Assembly (NCBI GenBank): GCA_046294815.1
Contig: JBKBOJ010000038.1
Coordinates: 1 to 30,788 of the forward strand
DNA: 30,788 nucleotides
From: Pelomonas sp046294815
GTDB lineage: Bacteria; Pseudomonadota; Gammaproteobacteria; Burkholderiales; Burkholderiaceae_C
Reading direction: 5' to 3'
A model generated the notes under the pieces. It did not search any database, was not told the origin of the DNA, and was given only the letters and a program-made list of their open reading frames with translations. This document shows positions 7,755 to 15,849 of this stretch, piece after piece (positions within the stretch are counted from its first letter, which is position 1; every line of letters begins with the position of its first letter). The position numbers and the translations under genes were made by a program.

Positions 7755-8023
7755 GAAGCGCGCCTCACGCCGCCCTGGACACACCCGCTCGGGTGCGTGG
7801 GGCTGCGGCGTTGATCACAGCGCAGGCGGCCTGTCTGGCGACTCCCTGGCGGGAGACGCATCGCGGGCCTGCGGGCGTCGCGGACGGCACGCGTACCGTC
7901 TCGCCAGGGGCCGCAGCGTTGCCGGGGGCCGTGCACTGGTGACGGGGTGAATCATCGCTGCGGGCCGGCGTGAACAAAGCCGCAATCAGCGCGGGGCAGG
8001 CCGGCTTATTCGGGCCAGTGCGA
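7755..8023 (-). other. Gene-free, highly structured tail between the PCu(A)C stop and the terminator
   Basis: These 269 nt contain no recognised gene. An 8-bp perfect inverted repeat (7844-7851 with 7902-7909) is extended outward by 7826-7830 with 7910-7914, and encloses a near-palindrome at 7884-7899. With the terminator about 70 nt downstream, this would give a folded RNA of roughly 200 nt. It does not match what I remember of 6S, SRP, RNase P, tmRNA or cobalamin-riboswitch consensus. A minus-strand frame ending at 7765 is open through it but its third-position bias is weaker than in the real genes. It may be an sRNA, a 3' UTR with function, or only GC-driven folding. Confidence 0.25.
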
Positions 8024-8479
8024 TCAATGCCCGTGCGCGGGCTTGGCCGCACCCGGCGCGCGGACGGGGGCCTGCACTTCGATGCGTTCGCGCTTGCCGG
8101 CGGCATCTTCGACCACCAGCGTCAGCGACAGCGTGCTGCCGGCGTGCAGGGCTTGTTGCAGATCCATCAGCATGACGTGGTAGCCGCCGGGCTTGAGCTC
8201 GACGGCCTGGCCGGCGGGCAAAGCCAGCGAGGGCACGGCGCGCATCGTCATGACGCCGTCGCGCATGGCCATCTCATGGATCTCGGCGATGGGCACGCCG
8301 GCTGCGCTGACGGCCACCAGCCGCGCGTCTCGGGCCGAGGTGATCTGCAGGAAAGCGCCGGTGGCATTCTGTTGGGCGACGGTGGCGCGCACCCAAGCGT
8401 CCTTGACGACGACTTGGGCAGCAGCCGGCACGGCGGCGCCGGCGATCAGGGTGGCGAGCAGCAGGGGAGGCAGTTTCAT
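8024..8479 (-). CDS. PCu(A)C periplasmic copper chaperone
   Basis: The 151-residue product starts with a cleavable signal peptide (MKLPPLLLATLIAG then AAA-Q near residue 22). It carries the diagnostic copper-binding motif H-X10-M-X21-H-X-M exactly: His68, Met79, His101, Met103. Other family features are the WVRAT start of the mature protein, GVMTMR and LPAGQAVELKPGGYHVML. The C-terminal tail ends KPAHGH, adding possible metal ligands. PCu(A)C proteins bind Cu(I) in the periplasm and pass it to targets such as the CuA centre of cytochrome oxidase. GGAG lies 8 nt before the ATG. It is the last gene of the DUF2946 - TonB receptor - PepSY - PCu(A)C set, 131 nt after the PepSY gene. Confidence 0.92.
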   Translation of the reverse strand: MKLPPLLLATLIAGAAVPAAAQVVVKDAWVRATVAQQNATGAFLQITSARDARLVAVSAAGVPIAEIHEMAMRDGVMTMRAVPSLALPAGQAVELKPGGYHVMLMDLQQALHAGSTLSLTLVVEDAAGKRERIEVQAPVRAPGAAKPAHGH

Positions 8480-8610
8480 GTGGTTGCTCCAGGGTTGTGG
8501 GCAGGGGGCGGGGACAGGTGGGCGCGCTCCCGACCCAAAGCCCGTCAGGCTCCTGGGCGTCCCAAGCCGGGCGCGCGTTCAGGTGGACGGGCAGGTCGAG
8601 GCACAGCGGG

Positions 8611-9924
8611 TCAGGCGGGTTTGTGTTTGCGGGGCAGCAGGCGTGTCAGGGCCTCGACAGCCAGCATCGCCAGCAGGCTCCAGCCAAACACCGGCATGGC
8701 GTAGGCCAGGCCGGCCATCAGCGGCCACAGCCACAGCGGGGCTTGCCTGAGGTGGCGGTTGGGCAGCGCTGGCGCGCCCACCTTGCCGCGCGGGCGGCGC
8801 TGCCACCACATGACCAGGCCGGAGACGACGGAGAACACGGCCGCCAGCGCCGCCAGCGCGAGCAAGACCTGGTTCCACACGCCGAACTCGCCGCGGTGGA
8901 AGGGGATGCCCACGGCGGTGGCGCGGGCCAGCGTGGGGAAGCCCTCCCAGCCGCTGCTGAAGAGGGTGGCGCCGCTGCGCGCATCCAGCGCGAGGCTGAA
9001 GCGGCGGGTGGGCTGGGTGCGGTCGAAGTTCTCGATGCGCCACACGCCATTGGCACCGGCCGGCGGCGTGATCTGCATGGCGATGTCAGGCGCCTGGGCG
9101 CGGCTGCGTTCCAGCACGGCTTGCCAGCTCAGCGGCGGGCCGTCGCCGGGCGCGGAGCGCAGCGACTTCGGCGCCTTGGGTGCGTCCTGGCCCAGCGCGC
9201 TCTGCAGCTCGCGGAAGCGCTTGCCGCTGTGCTCGGACCAGGTCAGCCCGGTGACCAGCACGACGGCCAGCACCAGCCCCAGCGCGAGGGCAACGACGGC
9301 ATGCAGGTCGCGCCAGGTGGCGCGACCGCGGCCCCAGCGGGGGATGAGCGCCCGCCAGCCCGCGCCGCCGCGCGCCTGTGGCTTGGGCCACCACATGACC
9401 AGCCCGGTGGCGAACAGCACCAGCATCCAGCTGGCACCCAGCTCGATGAGCCAGCGCCAGCCGGCGCCCTGCAGTGCGGTGGAATGCAGCTTCTTGGCCC
9501 AGGTCTTGAATCGCGCCATCTCCTGCAACTGGCCCAGCACCTGGCCCGTGTAGGGGTCCACATAGACGATGCTGCCTGACGGCAGGCCGTGGTCGTGTTC
9601 TGCGGTGCCGTGATGGGCATGCGGCGCGCGCAGCCAGACCTGCGTGCTGTCGTGTGCTGCATGGGCGGGCACGACGTAGCGCAGCGCCGCATCGGGGGCC
9701 GCGGCCAGCGCGGCCTGCACCTGCGCATCCAGCGGCAGGCGCTGCGAACCCACGGCGACGCGGTCCACATCCGCATGCCGACAGGCCTCGATCTGCGGCG
9801 TGAAGACGTAGAGCAGGCCGGTCAGTGCGGCGAACAGGATGATGGGCGAGCTGATGAGCCCGGCCCAGAAGTGCACGCGCCAGAACAGCCGGTTCAGCGC
9901 GGACGACGAGGAGATGGCGCTCAT
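8611..9924 (-). CDS. PepSY-domain inner-membrane protein (PepSY-associated TM family)
   Basis: The 437-residue product has the standard layout: an N-terminal helix (~12-40, FWAGLISSPIILFAALTGLL), a periplasmic PepSY region with YVDPYTGQVLG, a helix pair around MLVLFATGLVMWWP and ALGLVLAVVLVTGLTWS, a second PepSY region (FSLALDARSGATLFSSGWEG), then GLVMWW and a final helix pair. Paired His residues at helix ends (RVHFWAG, KLHS, DLHAVV, FHRGEFG) resemble the haem-ligand pattern of siderophore/metal reductases in this family. A perfect AAGGAGG precedes the ATG and sits in the 11-nt gap after the receptor stop, so the two are co-translated. The likely role is reduction or handling of the imported metal at the inner membrane, inferred from context. 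Confidence 0.85.
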   Translation of the reverse strand: MSAISSSSALNRLFWRVHFWAGLISSPIILFAALTGLLYVFTPQIEACRHADVDRVAVGSQRLPLDAQVQAALAAAPDAALRYVVPAHAAHDSTQVWLRAPHAHHGTAEHDHGLPSGSIVYVDPYTGQVLGQLQEMARFKTWAKKLHSTALQGAGWRWLIELGASWMLVLFATGLVMWWPKPQARGGAGWRALIPRWGRGRATWRDLHAVVALALGLVLAVVLVTGLTWSEHSGKRFRELQSALGQDAPKAPKSLRSAPGDGPPLSWQAVLERSRAQAPDIAMQITPPAGANGVWRIENFDRTQPTRRFSLALDARSGATLFSSGWEGFPTLARATAVGIPFHRGEFGVWNQVLLALAALAAVFSVVSGLVMWWQRRPRGKVGAPALPNRHLRQAPLWLWPLMAGLAYAMPVFGWSLLAMLAVEALTRLLPRKHKPA

Positions 9925-9935
9925 GGATGCCTCCT

Positions 9936-12266
9936 TCAGCGTGTGAAGCGCAGTTCGACGAACAGCGTGCGGCCCGGGTAGGGGTGGCTCTGGTAGGCGT
10001 GCTGGTCGGTCAGGTTGTTGACGCCCAGCGCCAGCTCCAGATGCGGCGTGAACTTGTAGGCGCCGCGCACATCGAGCTGGTTGAGCTTGGAGACGCCGCC
10101 GTAGACGTTGGGGTTGACGTCGAGGTTGTAGGTGTCGTTGTAGGCCCGGCCCTGGTGGCGCCAGCCGCTGGCGAACAGCCATTGGCCATTGGGCCGGTAG
10201 CTGGCCTGCAGTGCGGCGCGGGTGCGTGGCACGCGCAGCCACCATTTGCCGACCATGGCGGGGTCTTTGGCGTTGGCGGTCACCTCGCTGCGGAAGGTGT
10301 AGGCCGCGCTGGCTTCCAGCGCCAGGCCCTTGAGCATGAGGTCCTGCGCCTGCCAGGCCAGCTCGATGCCGTGGGTCTTCACGCGTTCCACGTTCTGCAC
10401 GCAGGTGTAGCTGCTGGCGCCCGTGGCGGTGGTCTTGCAGACGGAGGCGTCGGTGGTGGACTGGCGCAGGATGGCGTCGCGCACGGCGTCCCAGTACAGC
10501 GACACACGCAGGCGCTGGCGGTCGCCCTCTTGCTCGACGCTCAGCTCGAAGGCGTCGCCCGTCTCGGCCTTCAGCGTGGGGTCGGACAGCGTCTGGCTGG
10601 TGGCGGTGACGGTGCCGTTGTAGAGCTCCTCCACGTTGGGGAAGCGCACGCCGCGGCCGAGGCTGGCCTTGAGCAGCAGGCGGTCGGTCGCGGCCCAGCT
10701 CAGCGCGGCCTTGGGGGAGCTGCCGGTGAGCGTGCGGCCCGGGTAGTCGACCGTCACGCCGCCACCGAGCTGGCGGCCGGCGAAGGTTTTGAACCGCTCC
10801 TCGCGCCAGCCCAGCGTCAGCAGCCAGTCGTCGGCCACGCGCCAGGCGTCCTGCAGGTAGAGCGCGGTGAGGGTGGTCTCGCCACCGTAGAACTGGCTTT
10901 GCGTACCGGTGTCGTTGCGCCAGTCCCCGCTTGCGGCGACGCTGTTGACGCGGTTGTCGAGCCGGTAGCCGTTGCGGTGCAGGCCCAGCGCCAGCGTGTG
11001 GCGGCCGTTGCCCCAGTCGCCGGCCGTGGGCGTGTAGCTGGCCTGCACCTCGGCCGTGTTCCAGCCCGTGCCGTCGCGCAGCGTCAGGCTGCCCGCGCCG
11101 CCGTTGGCCGCCACGGGATCGGGGTTGCTGGCCTGGCGGTTGGCGTCCTTGAGGATGCGGTAGTCCGACACCACCAGCGAGCCGTTCCAGCCCGGGCCGC
11201 GCTTGGTCTTGAGGGTGGCGCCCAACTGCTGGTGGGTCTCCAGCCGCGCGGAGGGAGCGAAGGCGCTGGTGGGGATGTTGAAGCGGTTCGTGCCGTCGCT
11301 CACCACGCCGGACCAGACGGTGTTGCCTGCCGCATCGCGCAGCCAGCTCTGGTTGCGCGTCTTGGTGTCGTTGTGCCACCAGGAGGCCATGGCGCTGGCC
11401 TCCAGTGTGGGCGTGAGCATCAGGCCGCCGCGCAGGTTGAGCGTGTCCTGCACCGTGTGGTCGATGGCGCCGGCGTTGGCGCCGAACACGGCGCGCTTCA
11501 AGCCCTTGGGGTCGGTGTCGTAGACGATGCCGGTGACGGTGGTGGCCGTGCCCGTCACGGTGGGAAAGCTGCCGGCCGCGTTGGCGACCACGGTTTGCCA
11601 CTGCATGGGCTGGCCGGTGGCGTCCTGGTGGTTCAGGTCGGCGCTCAGCCACAGGCCGCTCTCAAAGCGGTTGGCGAGGTGCAGCGAGAACTGGCCGCTG
11701 TTGTAACGCTCGGCCTGGCCGTACTGCTTGAAGTTCTGGCTGCTGGCGATCAGGCGGCCCGACAGCTCGAAGCCCTGCGGCACACGCTGGCTCACGGCCA
11801 CCGTGGTGCCGATGGAGTTGCCCGGGAACAGCGCCGAGAACGGGCCCCACAGCAGGTCCACGCGGGCGATGGCCTCGGGCGAGATCATGTTCCAGCGCGG
11901 TGCATCGAAGCGGCCGAGGAAGTTGCTGATCAGGTAACCGTCCAGGTAGACCAGTGCGCGCGAGGGCTGCAGCGTGCCGAAGCTGCGGCCGGCCAGCAGC
12001 GCGTTGCGGTCGCCGAGGTAGCGCTTGCGCACGGTGGTGCCGGGCGCGTAGTTCAGCGCGTCCTCGGGGTTGAAGAGGTTTTGCTCGCGCAACTGGGCGG
12101 CCGTCTTGCTGGCGGTGGTGCCGGGCACGGTGGCCGGCAGGCCGGTCTTGGTGGCGCTGCCGTTGACGGTGACGGGGGCGAGCTGGGTGTCGGTGGCCAC
12201 GCCTTGGGCGTGCGCAATGGTGGCGAGGCAGGCGAGCGCCAGCCCCGTGAGGGTGTGCTTGTGCAT
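9936..12266 (-). CDS. TonB-dependent outer-membrane receptor, probable copper/metal importer
   Basis: The 776-residue product begins with a signal peptide (MHKHTLTGLALACLATIAHAQ). A plug domain follows (APVTVNG; TASKTAAQLREQ; the GTTVRKRYLGDRN and ARVDLLWGPFSALFPGNSIG segments), then a 22-strand-type barrel ending in the aromatic terminus ELRFTR. Typical late motifs are GRGVRFPNVEELYNG, ETGDAFELSVEQ and LALGVNNLTDQ. The start at 12266 was chosen because it begins the signal peptide; 14 extra in-frame codons upstream do not. The ligand cannot be read from the protein. Position between DUF2946 and PepSY/PCu(A)C genes suggests copper or a copper chelate, by analogy with OprC-like receptors. No Fur-box-like AT-rich sequence is evident upstream. 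Confidence 0.88.
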   Translation of the reverse strand: MHKHTLTGLALACLATIAHAQGVATDTQLAPVTVNGSATKTGLPATVPGTTASKTAAQLREQNLFNPEDALNYAPGTTVRKRYLGDRNALLAGRSFGTLQPSRALVYLDGYLISNFLGRFDAPRWNMISPEAIARVDLLWGPFSALFPGNSIGTTVAVSQRVPQGFELSGRLIASSQNFKQYGQAERYNSGQFSLHLANRFESGLWLSADLNHQDATGQPMQWQTVVANAAGSFPTVTGTATTVTGIVYDTDPKGLKRAVFGANAGAIDHTVQDTLNLRGGLMLTPTLEASAMASWWHNDTKTRNQSWLRDAAGNTVWSGVVSDGTNRFNIPTSAFAPSARLETHQQLGATLKTKRGPGWNGSLVVSDYRILKDANRQASNPDPVAANGGAGSLTLRDGTGWNTAEVQASYTPTAGDWGNGRHTLALGLHRNGYRLDNRVNSVAASGDWRNDTGTQSQFYGGETTLTALYLQDAWRVADDWLLTLGWREERFKTFAGRQLGGGVTVDYPGRTLTGSSPKAALSWAATDRLLLKASLGRGVRFPNVEELYNGTVTATSQTLSDPTLKAETGDAFELSVEQEGDRQRLRVSLYWDAVRDAILRQSTTDASVCKTTATGASSYTCVQNVERVKTHGIELAWQAQDLMLKGLALEASAAYTFRSEVTANAKDPAMVGKWWLRVPRTRAALQASYRPNGQWLFASGWRHQGRAYNDTYNLDVNPNVYGGVSKLNQLDVRGAYKFTPHLELALGVNNLTDQHAYQSHPYPGRTLFVELRFTR

Positions 12267-12358
12267 GACAACTGCAGTGATCGGAGTCGGCCCCAGCCAG
12301 TGCGGCATGGGGCGGCGCCCGGGGCCGTCAGGCTGCCGGGGCGGGCGGATTGCTCAGA

Positions 12359-12745
12359 TCAATGCCGGGGCGGCGCCCGCGCGCTGGCGGGGCGCCATGC
12401 GTGGGCGGTGACCGGGGCGGTCCAGAAGCGCTCAGGGGCTTCGAAGCCCAACTCGCTGCGCAGTGGCTGCGCCACGGGCGAAGGTGGCGGCGCAAGGTCG
12501 GTCGCCGTGAGGTGGCAGGCCGGGCAGTGGCCCTTGGCCAGCAGGTCCAGCGCCGCCTCGATGGGCTTGCGGTTGTCTGCCTGCTTGGCGGCGCTTGGCG
12601 CGCGGCAGATGTCCTGCCAGGCCGAAGCGTCACCGCGCGCATGGGCCAGTGCTGCGCTCAAGCCCGGCGCCAGCACGCCCAGCACGAACACGGCCAGCCA
12701 CCACCAGGATTGGCGGCGCGCGCGGGCATGGGTCAGCTCAGACAT
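12359..12745 (-). CDS. DUF2946 family protein
   Basis: The 128-residue product has a hydrophobic N-terminal segment (~14-33, WWWLAVFVLGVLAPGLSAAL) and a DICRAP motif. A Cys-rich GHCPACHLTATD segment follows, then a C-terminal tail. This cysteine/histidine arrangement (IC ... HCxxC) is what I know of DUF2946, a small exported family commonly found beside copper-related TonB receptors and PCu(A)C genes in betaproteobacteria. A metal-binding or sensing role in the periplasm is inferred. The start at 12745 gives a normal signal-like N-terminus; the longer open frame upstream is shadow of the peptidase gene. The gene opens the copper operon, 92 nt ahead of the receptor, and a CTAG inverted repeat lies 14 nt upstream of its start. 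Confidence 0.75.
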   Translation of the reverse strand: MSELTHARARRQSWWWLAVFVLGVLAPGLSAALAHARGDASAWQDICRAPSAAKQADNRKPIEAALDLLAKGHCPACHLTATDLAPPPSPVAQPLRSELGFEAPERFWTAPVTAHAWRPASARAPPRH

Positions 12746-12758
12746 GGCGGGCGGCATT

Positions 12759-12782
12759 CTAGGAGCCCGACAGGTTCCTAGG
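12759..12782 (-). repeat. CTAGGA-N11-TCCTAG inverted repeat carrying 18-mer copy 2
   Basis: Perfect 6-bp arms (12759-12764 and 12776-12781) enclose 11 bp. On the minus strand 12765-12782 matches 16/18 bases of 255-272. An 8-bp direct repeat, GCTCCTAG, also occurs twice on the minus strand across this spot and its flank. It lies 14 nt upstream of the DUF2946 start in the 76-bp gap after the peptidase gene. It could be a dispersed extragenic repeat or an operator of the copper operon. Confidence 0.5.
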
Positions 12783-12821
12783 AGCCTGCCCGTGCCAATG
12801 GCCGCTGGCGTGCCCACCGCG

Positions 12822-14105
12822 TCAGGGCTTGAGCAGCTCGGCCAGGGTGCGCGCGACGACCTGGGTGGCGCGCAGCAGGTCGGCGAGGTCCAGGTGCTCA
12901 TCGGCGCGCTTGGCATTGCTCTGCAGCACCGTGCGCGGGCCGGCGCCGTAGATGGCCGCCGGGATGCCGTGAGCGGTGTAGAGGCGCACGTCGGTGTAGA
13001 GCGGTGTGCCGGACGTCGGGATGGGCTCGCCGAATACCGCCTCGCCGTGCTTGCGCAGCGCGGCGATCAGCGGTGCCGCGCCGGGCAGCGGCTGCATCGA
13101 ATGGGCCAGCAGCAGGCGTTTGATGTCCAGCCGTATGCCCGGGCAGGCGGCGACGGTCTGCGCGATGAGCGCGCGCACCTCGGCTTCCACGGCGGCGGGG
13201 TCTTCCTCTGGGATCATGCGCCGGTCCAGCTTCAGCACGACCTTGCCCGGCACGACGTTGGTGTTGCTGCCGCCTTCGATGCGGCCCACGTTCAGGTAGG
13301 GGTGGGTGATGCCGGGCACCTCGGAGCGCCGCGTGCGCAGCACGTCGTTGTGCGCGTACAGCGCGGTCAGCAACTTGTTGGCGGCCTGCAGCGCGTCGAT
13401 GCCGCTGCTCGGATAGGCGGCATGCGAGGCCAGGCCGGTGAGCGTCACCTCCAGCTGCAGGCAGCCGTTGTGGGCGGTGACGACCTGGTAGCTGAAACCG
13501 GCGGCAATCAGGTAGTCGGGCTTGGTCAATCCTTGGGCCAGCAGCCAGCCCGGGCCCAGTTCGCCGCCGAACTCCTCGTCGTAGGTGAAGTGCAGCTCCA
13601 CCGCGCCCTTGAGCGGCAGGCCGGCGTTCTTCAGCGCCAGCAACGCAAAGGTGTAGGTCGCGAAGTCGCTCTTGCTGACCGCGGCGGCGCGGCCGTAGAG
13701 CTTGCCGTCGACGAGGCGGGGCGCCGGGCTGCCGCCAGGGGCCGCCGCGTCGGCTTTGGCGGCCGGGTAGACGATGTCGGCACCGTAGGGGTCGTGCGTC
13801 CAGCCCTCGCCTGGCGGCACCACGTCGCCATGCGCGTTGAGCGCAATCGTCGGGCCGTCGTTGCTGAAGCGGTGGCGGACGATCAGGTTGGTGATGGACT
13901 GCATGCCCGCTGCCTGCACATCGGCAGCGGGCACGGCGTGCTTCTCGACGGTGAAGCCCAGCTCGGTCAGCAGCTCCGCCGTGCGGTCGGCGTGCGGCGC
14001 GTTGTTGCCGGGCGGGGTGTCGGTGGGGATGCGGACCAGGGCCTGGAGGAAGCGGACCTCGTCGGCGAAGCGGGCCTCGATGGAGGCGTCGAGATGCTCA
14101 GTCAT
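12822..14105 (-). CDS. M20-family metallopeptidase/deacylase (ArgE/DapE-like) in the urate cluster
   Basis: The 427-residue product has the di-zinc M20 pattern: LNAHGDVVPPGEGW (first His and Asp region), KLYGRAAAVSKSDF, then YDEEFGGELG with the catalytic and metal-binding Glu pair. A dimerisation domain with GLASHAAYP and SNTNVVPGKV follows, and a late GTPLYTDVRLY. There is no signal peptide. The start codon overlaps the 3' end of the UraD-AllC gene by 8 nt, so it is translationally coupled to purine catabolism. M20-fold enzymes include allantoate and ureidoglycolate amidohydrolases, so a step after allantoate is an attractive inference. The sequence wording is nearer to acetylornithine/succinyl-diaminopimelate deacylases, so the substrate stays open. 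One oddity: the usual GRGxxDMKG motif reads GRAAAVSKSD. Confidence 0.8.
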   Translation of the reverse strand: MTEHLDASIEARFADEVRFLQALVRIPTDTPPGNNAPHADRTAELLTELGFTVEKHAVPAADVQAAGMQSITNLIVRHRFSNDGPTIALNAHGDVVPPGEGWTHDPYGADIVYPAAKADAAAPGGSPAPRLVDGKLYGRAAAVSKSDFATYTFALLALKNAGLPLKGAVELHFTYDEEFGGELGPGWLLAQGLTKPDYLIAAGFSYQVVTAHNGCLQLEVTLTGLASHAAYPSSGIDALQAANKLLTALYAHNDVLRTRRSEVPGITHPYLNVGRIEGGSNTNVVPGKVVLKLDRRMIPEEDPAAVEAEVRALIAQTVAACPGIRLDIKRLLLAHSMQPLPGAAPLIAALRKHGEAVFGEPIPTSGTPLYTDVRLYTAHGIPAAIYGAGPRTVLQSNAKRADEHLDLADLLRATQVVARTLAELLKP

Positions 14106-15849
14106 GCAGGTGCTCGATCAGTTGCTGGAAGGCCGCGATGGCCAGCTCGGCGTCGTCCGCCGTGACGGATTCCAACGGGTTGTGGCTGATGCCGCCATTG
14201 CCGCCGCGCACGAACAGCATGGCCTGCGCAAGCAGCTCGTGCAGCTTCATCGCGTCGTGGCCGGCGCCCGATGGCAGGCGGTGGATGGGCAGGCCCAGTG
14301 CGGTGACGGCCGCCTCCCAGCGCGCCTGCCAGGCGGCGTCGCTCGGCGCGGCATTGGCGGCCAGTGTGGGCTGCAGCGTGAAGCTCAGGCCGCGGCGCTG
14401 GCAGATTTCTGCGAGCTTGGCGCGCACGTCGGCATCCAGCGCGTCGCGGGCCGCGTCGGTCGTCGCGCGCAGGTCCAGGCTGAAGCGGCAGCGGCCGGGG
14501 ATGACGTTGGTGGAGCCGGATGGCACCTCCAGCATGCCCACCGTGCCCACCACGTCGGGCACGGCGGCGGCGCGCTGCTCGACGTACAGGATCAGCTCGG
14601 CCACGGCCGCTGCCGCGTCCCGGCGCTGCCCCATGGGCGTGGTGCCGGCATGGCTGGCCAGGCCGATGACCTCGCCGGTGTAGCGCCGGCTGCCGTTGAT
14701 GCTGGTGACGATGCCCAGCGGCAGGTCCAGGGCGTCCAGCACCGGGCCTTGCTCGATGTGGACCTCAACGAAGCCGAGATAGCGCGACGGGTCGCGCCGG
14801 CAGGCCGCGATGGCATCCAGGGTGCCCGGCAGTCCCGCTGCCTGCATGGCCTCGCGCAGCGTCGTGCCCGCGGCGTCGGTGGTGTCCAGCCAGGCCGGGT
14901 CGAAGCCGCCGATGAGTGCGCTGGCGGCCAGGAAATCGGCCGGGAAGCGCTGGCATTCCTCTTCCGAGAAGCCCACCACCTCGATGCCAAACGGCAGGCG
15001 CCGCTGCAAGCGGTGCAGCTCGCGCACTGCCAGCATGGGCACGAAGATGCCCAGCCGCCCGTCGAAGCGGCCGGCGCGGCGCACGGTGTCGTAGTGGCTG
15101 CCGGTCAGCAGGCGCGTGTCCGTCGTGCCGTGGTAGATGCCCACCACATTGCCCACCGCGTCGCGGCTGACCGCGTCGAAGCCGCAGGCGCGCATCCAGG
15201 CCATCAGCTGCTCGGCGACGGCGCTGTGCGCGGGCGTGGCGTAGGTGCAGGTCAGGAAGTCTGCGGTGTCGCTGTGGCGCGCGAGTTCGGCAGCCCAGTC
15301 CCACAGCTGCTCGCCCAGCAGCGGCCGCATGCCGAACTTGTCGTTGAGGCGGAGTTCGGCAATGCGGTGGATCTGCCGCAGGCATTCGGCCCGCTCCAGG
15401 TCCGGATGCGCGTGCAACCGGCGCTCGAAGGTGGCGATGATGTCTTGCCGCGTCAGCCCCAGGCCGCGCGGCCCGCGCACGGCGAGGATGAAGGGCCAGC
15501 CGAAGCGCGCGTTGTAGTCGGCGTTGAGTCGCTGCAGCTTGGCGAACTCCTCCGGCGTGCAGGCCGTCAGCCCCGCCCTGTGCTGCTCGTTCGTGGACTC
15601 CGCCGTGAGCTCACCCGCCACGGCGGCCTTGCCGGCCAGCTCGGGGTGGGCGCGGATCAGGCCCAACTGCTCGTCCAGCGAGGCCTCGCGCACGACGCGG
15701 GCCAGCGCCACCTTCAGCGCGGCCAGCGACTTGAATGGGCGAGCCGACGCCGCGCGCTCGGCGATCCACGGCGAGTGTTCATAGGTGCCGTCCAGCGCGC
15801 GGACGAAGTCGGCCGCGCTGGCCGCGTTGAGTTGATCCAGGGTCATCAT
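14098..15849 (-). CDS. Fusion protein: OHCU decarboxylase (UraD) + allantoate amidohydrolase (AllC)
   Basis: The 583-residue product joins two enzymes of urate breakdown. Residues 1-~172 are UraD: YEHSPWIAERA, RAHPELAGKAA with His68, STNEQH with Glu88, and LNADYNARFGWPFILAVRG. His68/Glu88 match the catalytic pair I recall as His67/Glu87 in animal UraD. Residues ~175-583 are an M20-type amidohydrolase with expected metal ligands: GSHYD (His252), FDGRLG (Asp263), SEEE (Glu296/297), VHIEQGP (His364), GAGHDAM and ISHNP. UraD decarboxylates OHCU to S-allantoin; AllC converts allantoate to ureidoglycine, CO2 and ammonia. PuuE, which does the step between them, is the preceding gene and overlaps this start (ATGATG; a second Met follows at 15846). 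Confidence 0.9.
   Translation of the reverse strand: MMTLDQLNAASAADFVRALDGTYEHSPWIAERAASARPFKSLAALKVALARVVREASLDEQLGLIRAHPELAGKAAVAGELTAESTNEQHRAGLTACTPEEFAKLQRLNADYNARFGWPFILAVRGPRGLGLTRQDIIATFERRLHAHPDLERAECLRQIHRIAELRLNDKFGMRPLLGEQLWDWAAELARHSDTADFLTCTYATPAHSAVAEQLMAWMRACGFDAVSRDAVGNVVGIYHGTTDTRLLTGSHYDTVRRAGRFDGRLGIFVPMLAVRELHRLQRRLPFGIEVVGFSEEECQRFPADFLAASALIGGFDPAWLDTTDAAGTTLREAMQAAGLPGTLDAIAACRRDPSRYLGFVEVHIEQGPVLDALDLPLGIVTSINGSRRYTGEVIGLASHAGTTPMGQRRDAAAAVAELILYVEQRAAAVPDVVGTVGMLEVPSGSTNVIPGRCRFSLDLRATTDAARDALDADVRAKLAEICQRRGLSFTLQPTLAANAAPSDAAWQARWEAAVTALGLPIHRLPSGAGHDAMKLHELLAQAMLFVRGGNGGISHNPLESVTADDAELAIAAFQQLIEHLHD

Noticed and set aside
7755..7990. Cobalamin riboswitch, 6S RNA, SRP RNA or RNase P RNA in the structured tail
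   Set aside because: I looked for the conserved cores of each on both strands and found none. Only generic complementary arms remain.
8611..11652. A 1013-codon open minus-strand frame running through most of the TonB receptor
   Set aside because: Only its last 437 codons are the PepSY gene. The rest is an Arg/Pro/Gln-rich out-of-frame reading of the receptor, caused by high GC removing stop codons.
9927..14165. A 1412-codon open plus-strand frame antisense to the receptor, DUF2946 and M20 genes
   Set aside because: The translation is Gly/Val/Ala/Gln-rich low-complexity sequence of the antisense type. The opposite strand carries complete, family-recognisable proteins over the same span.
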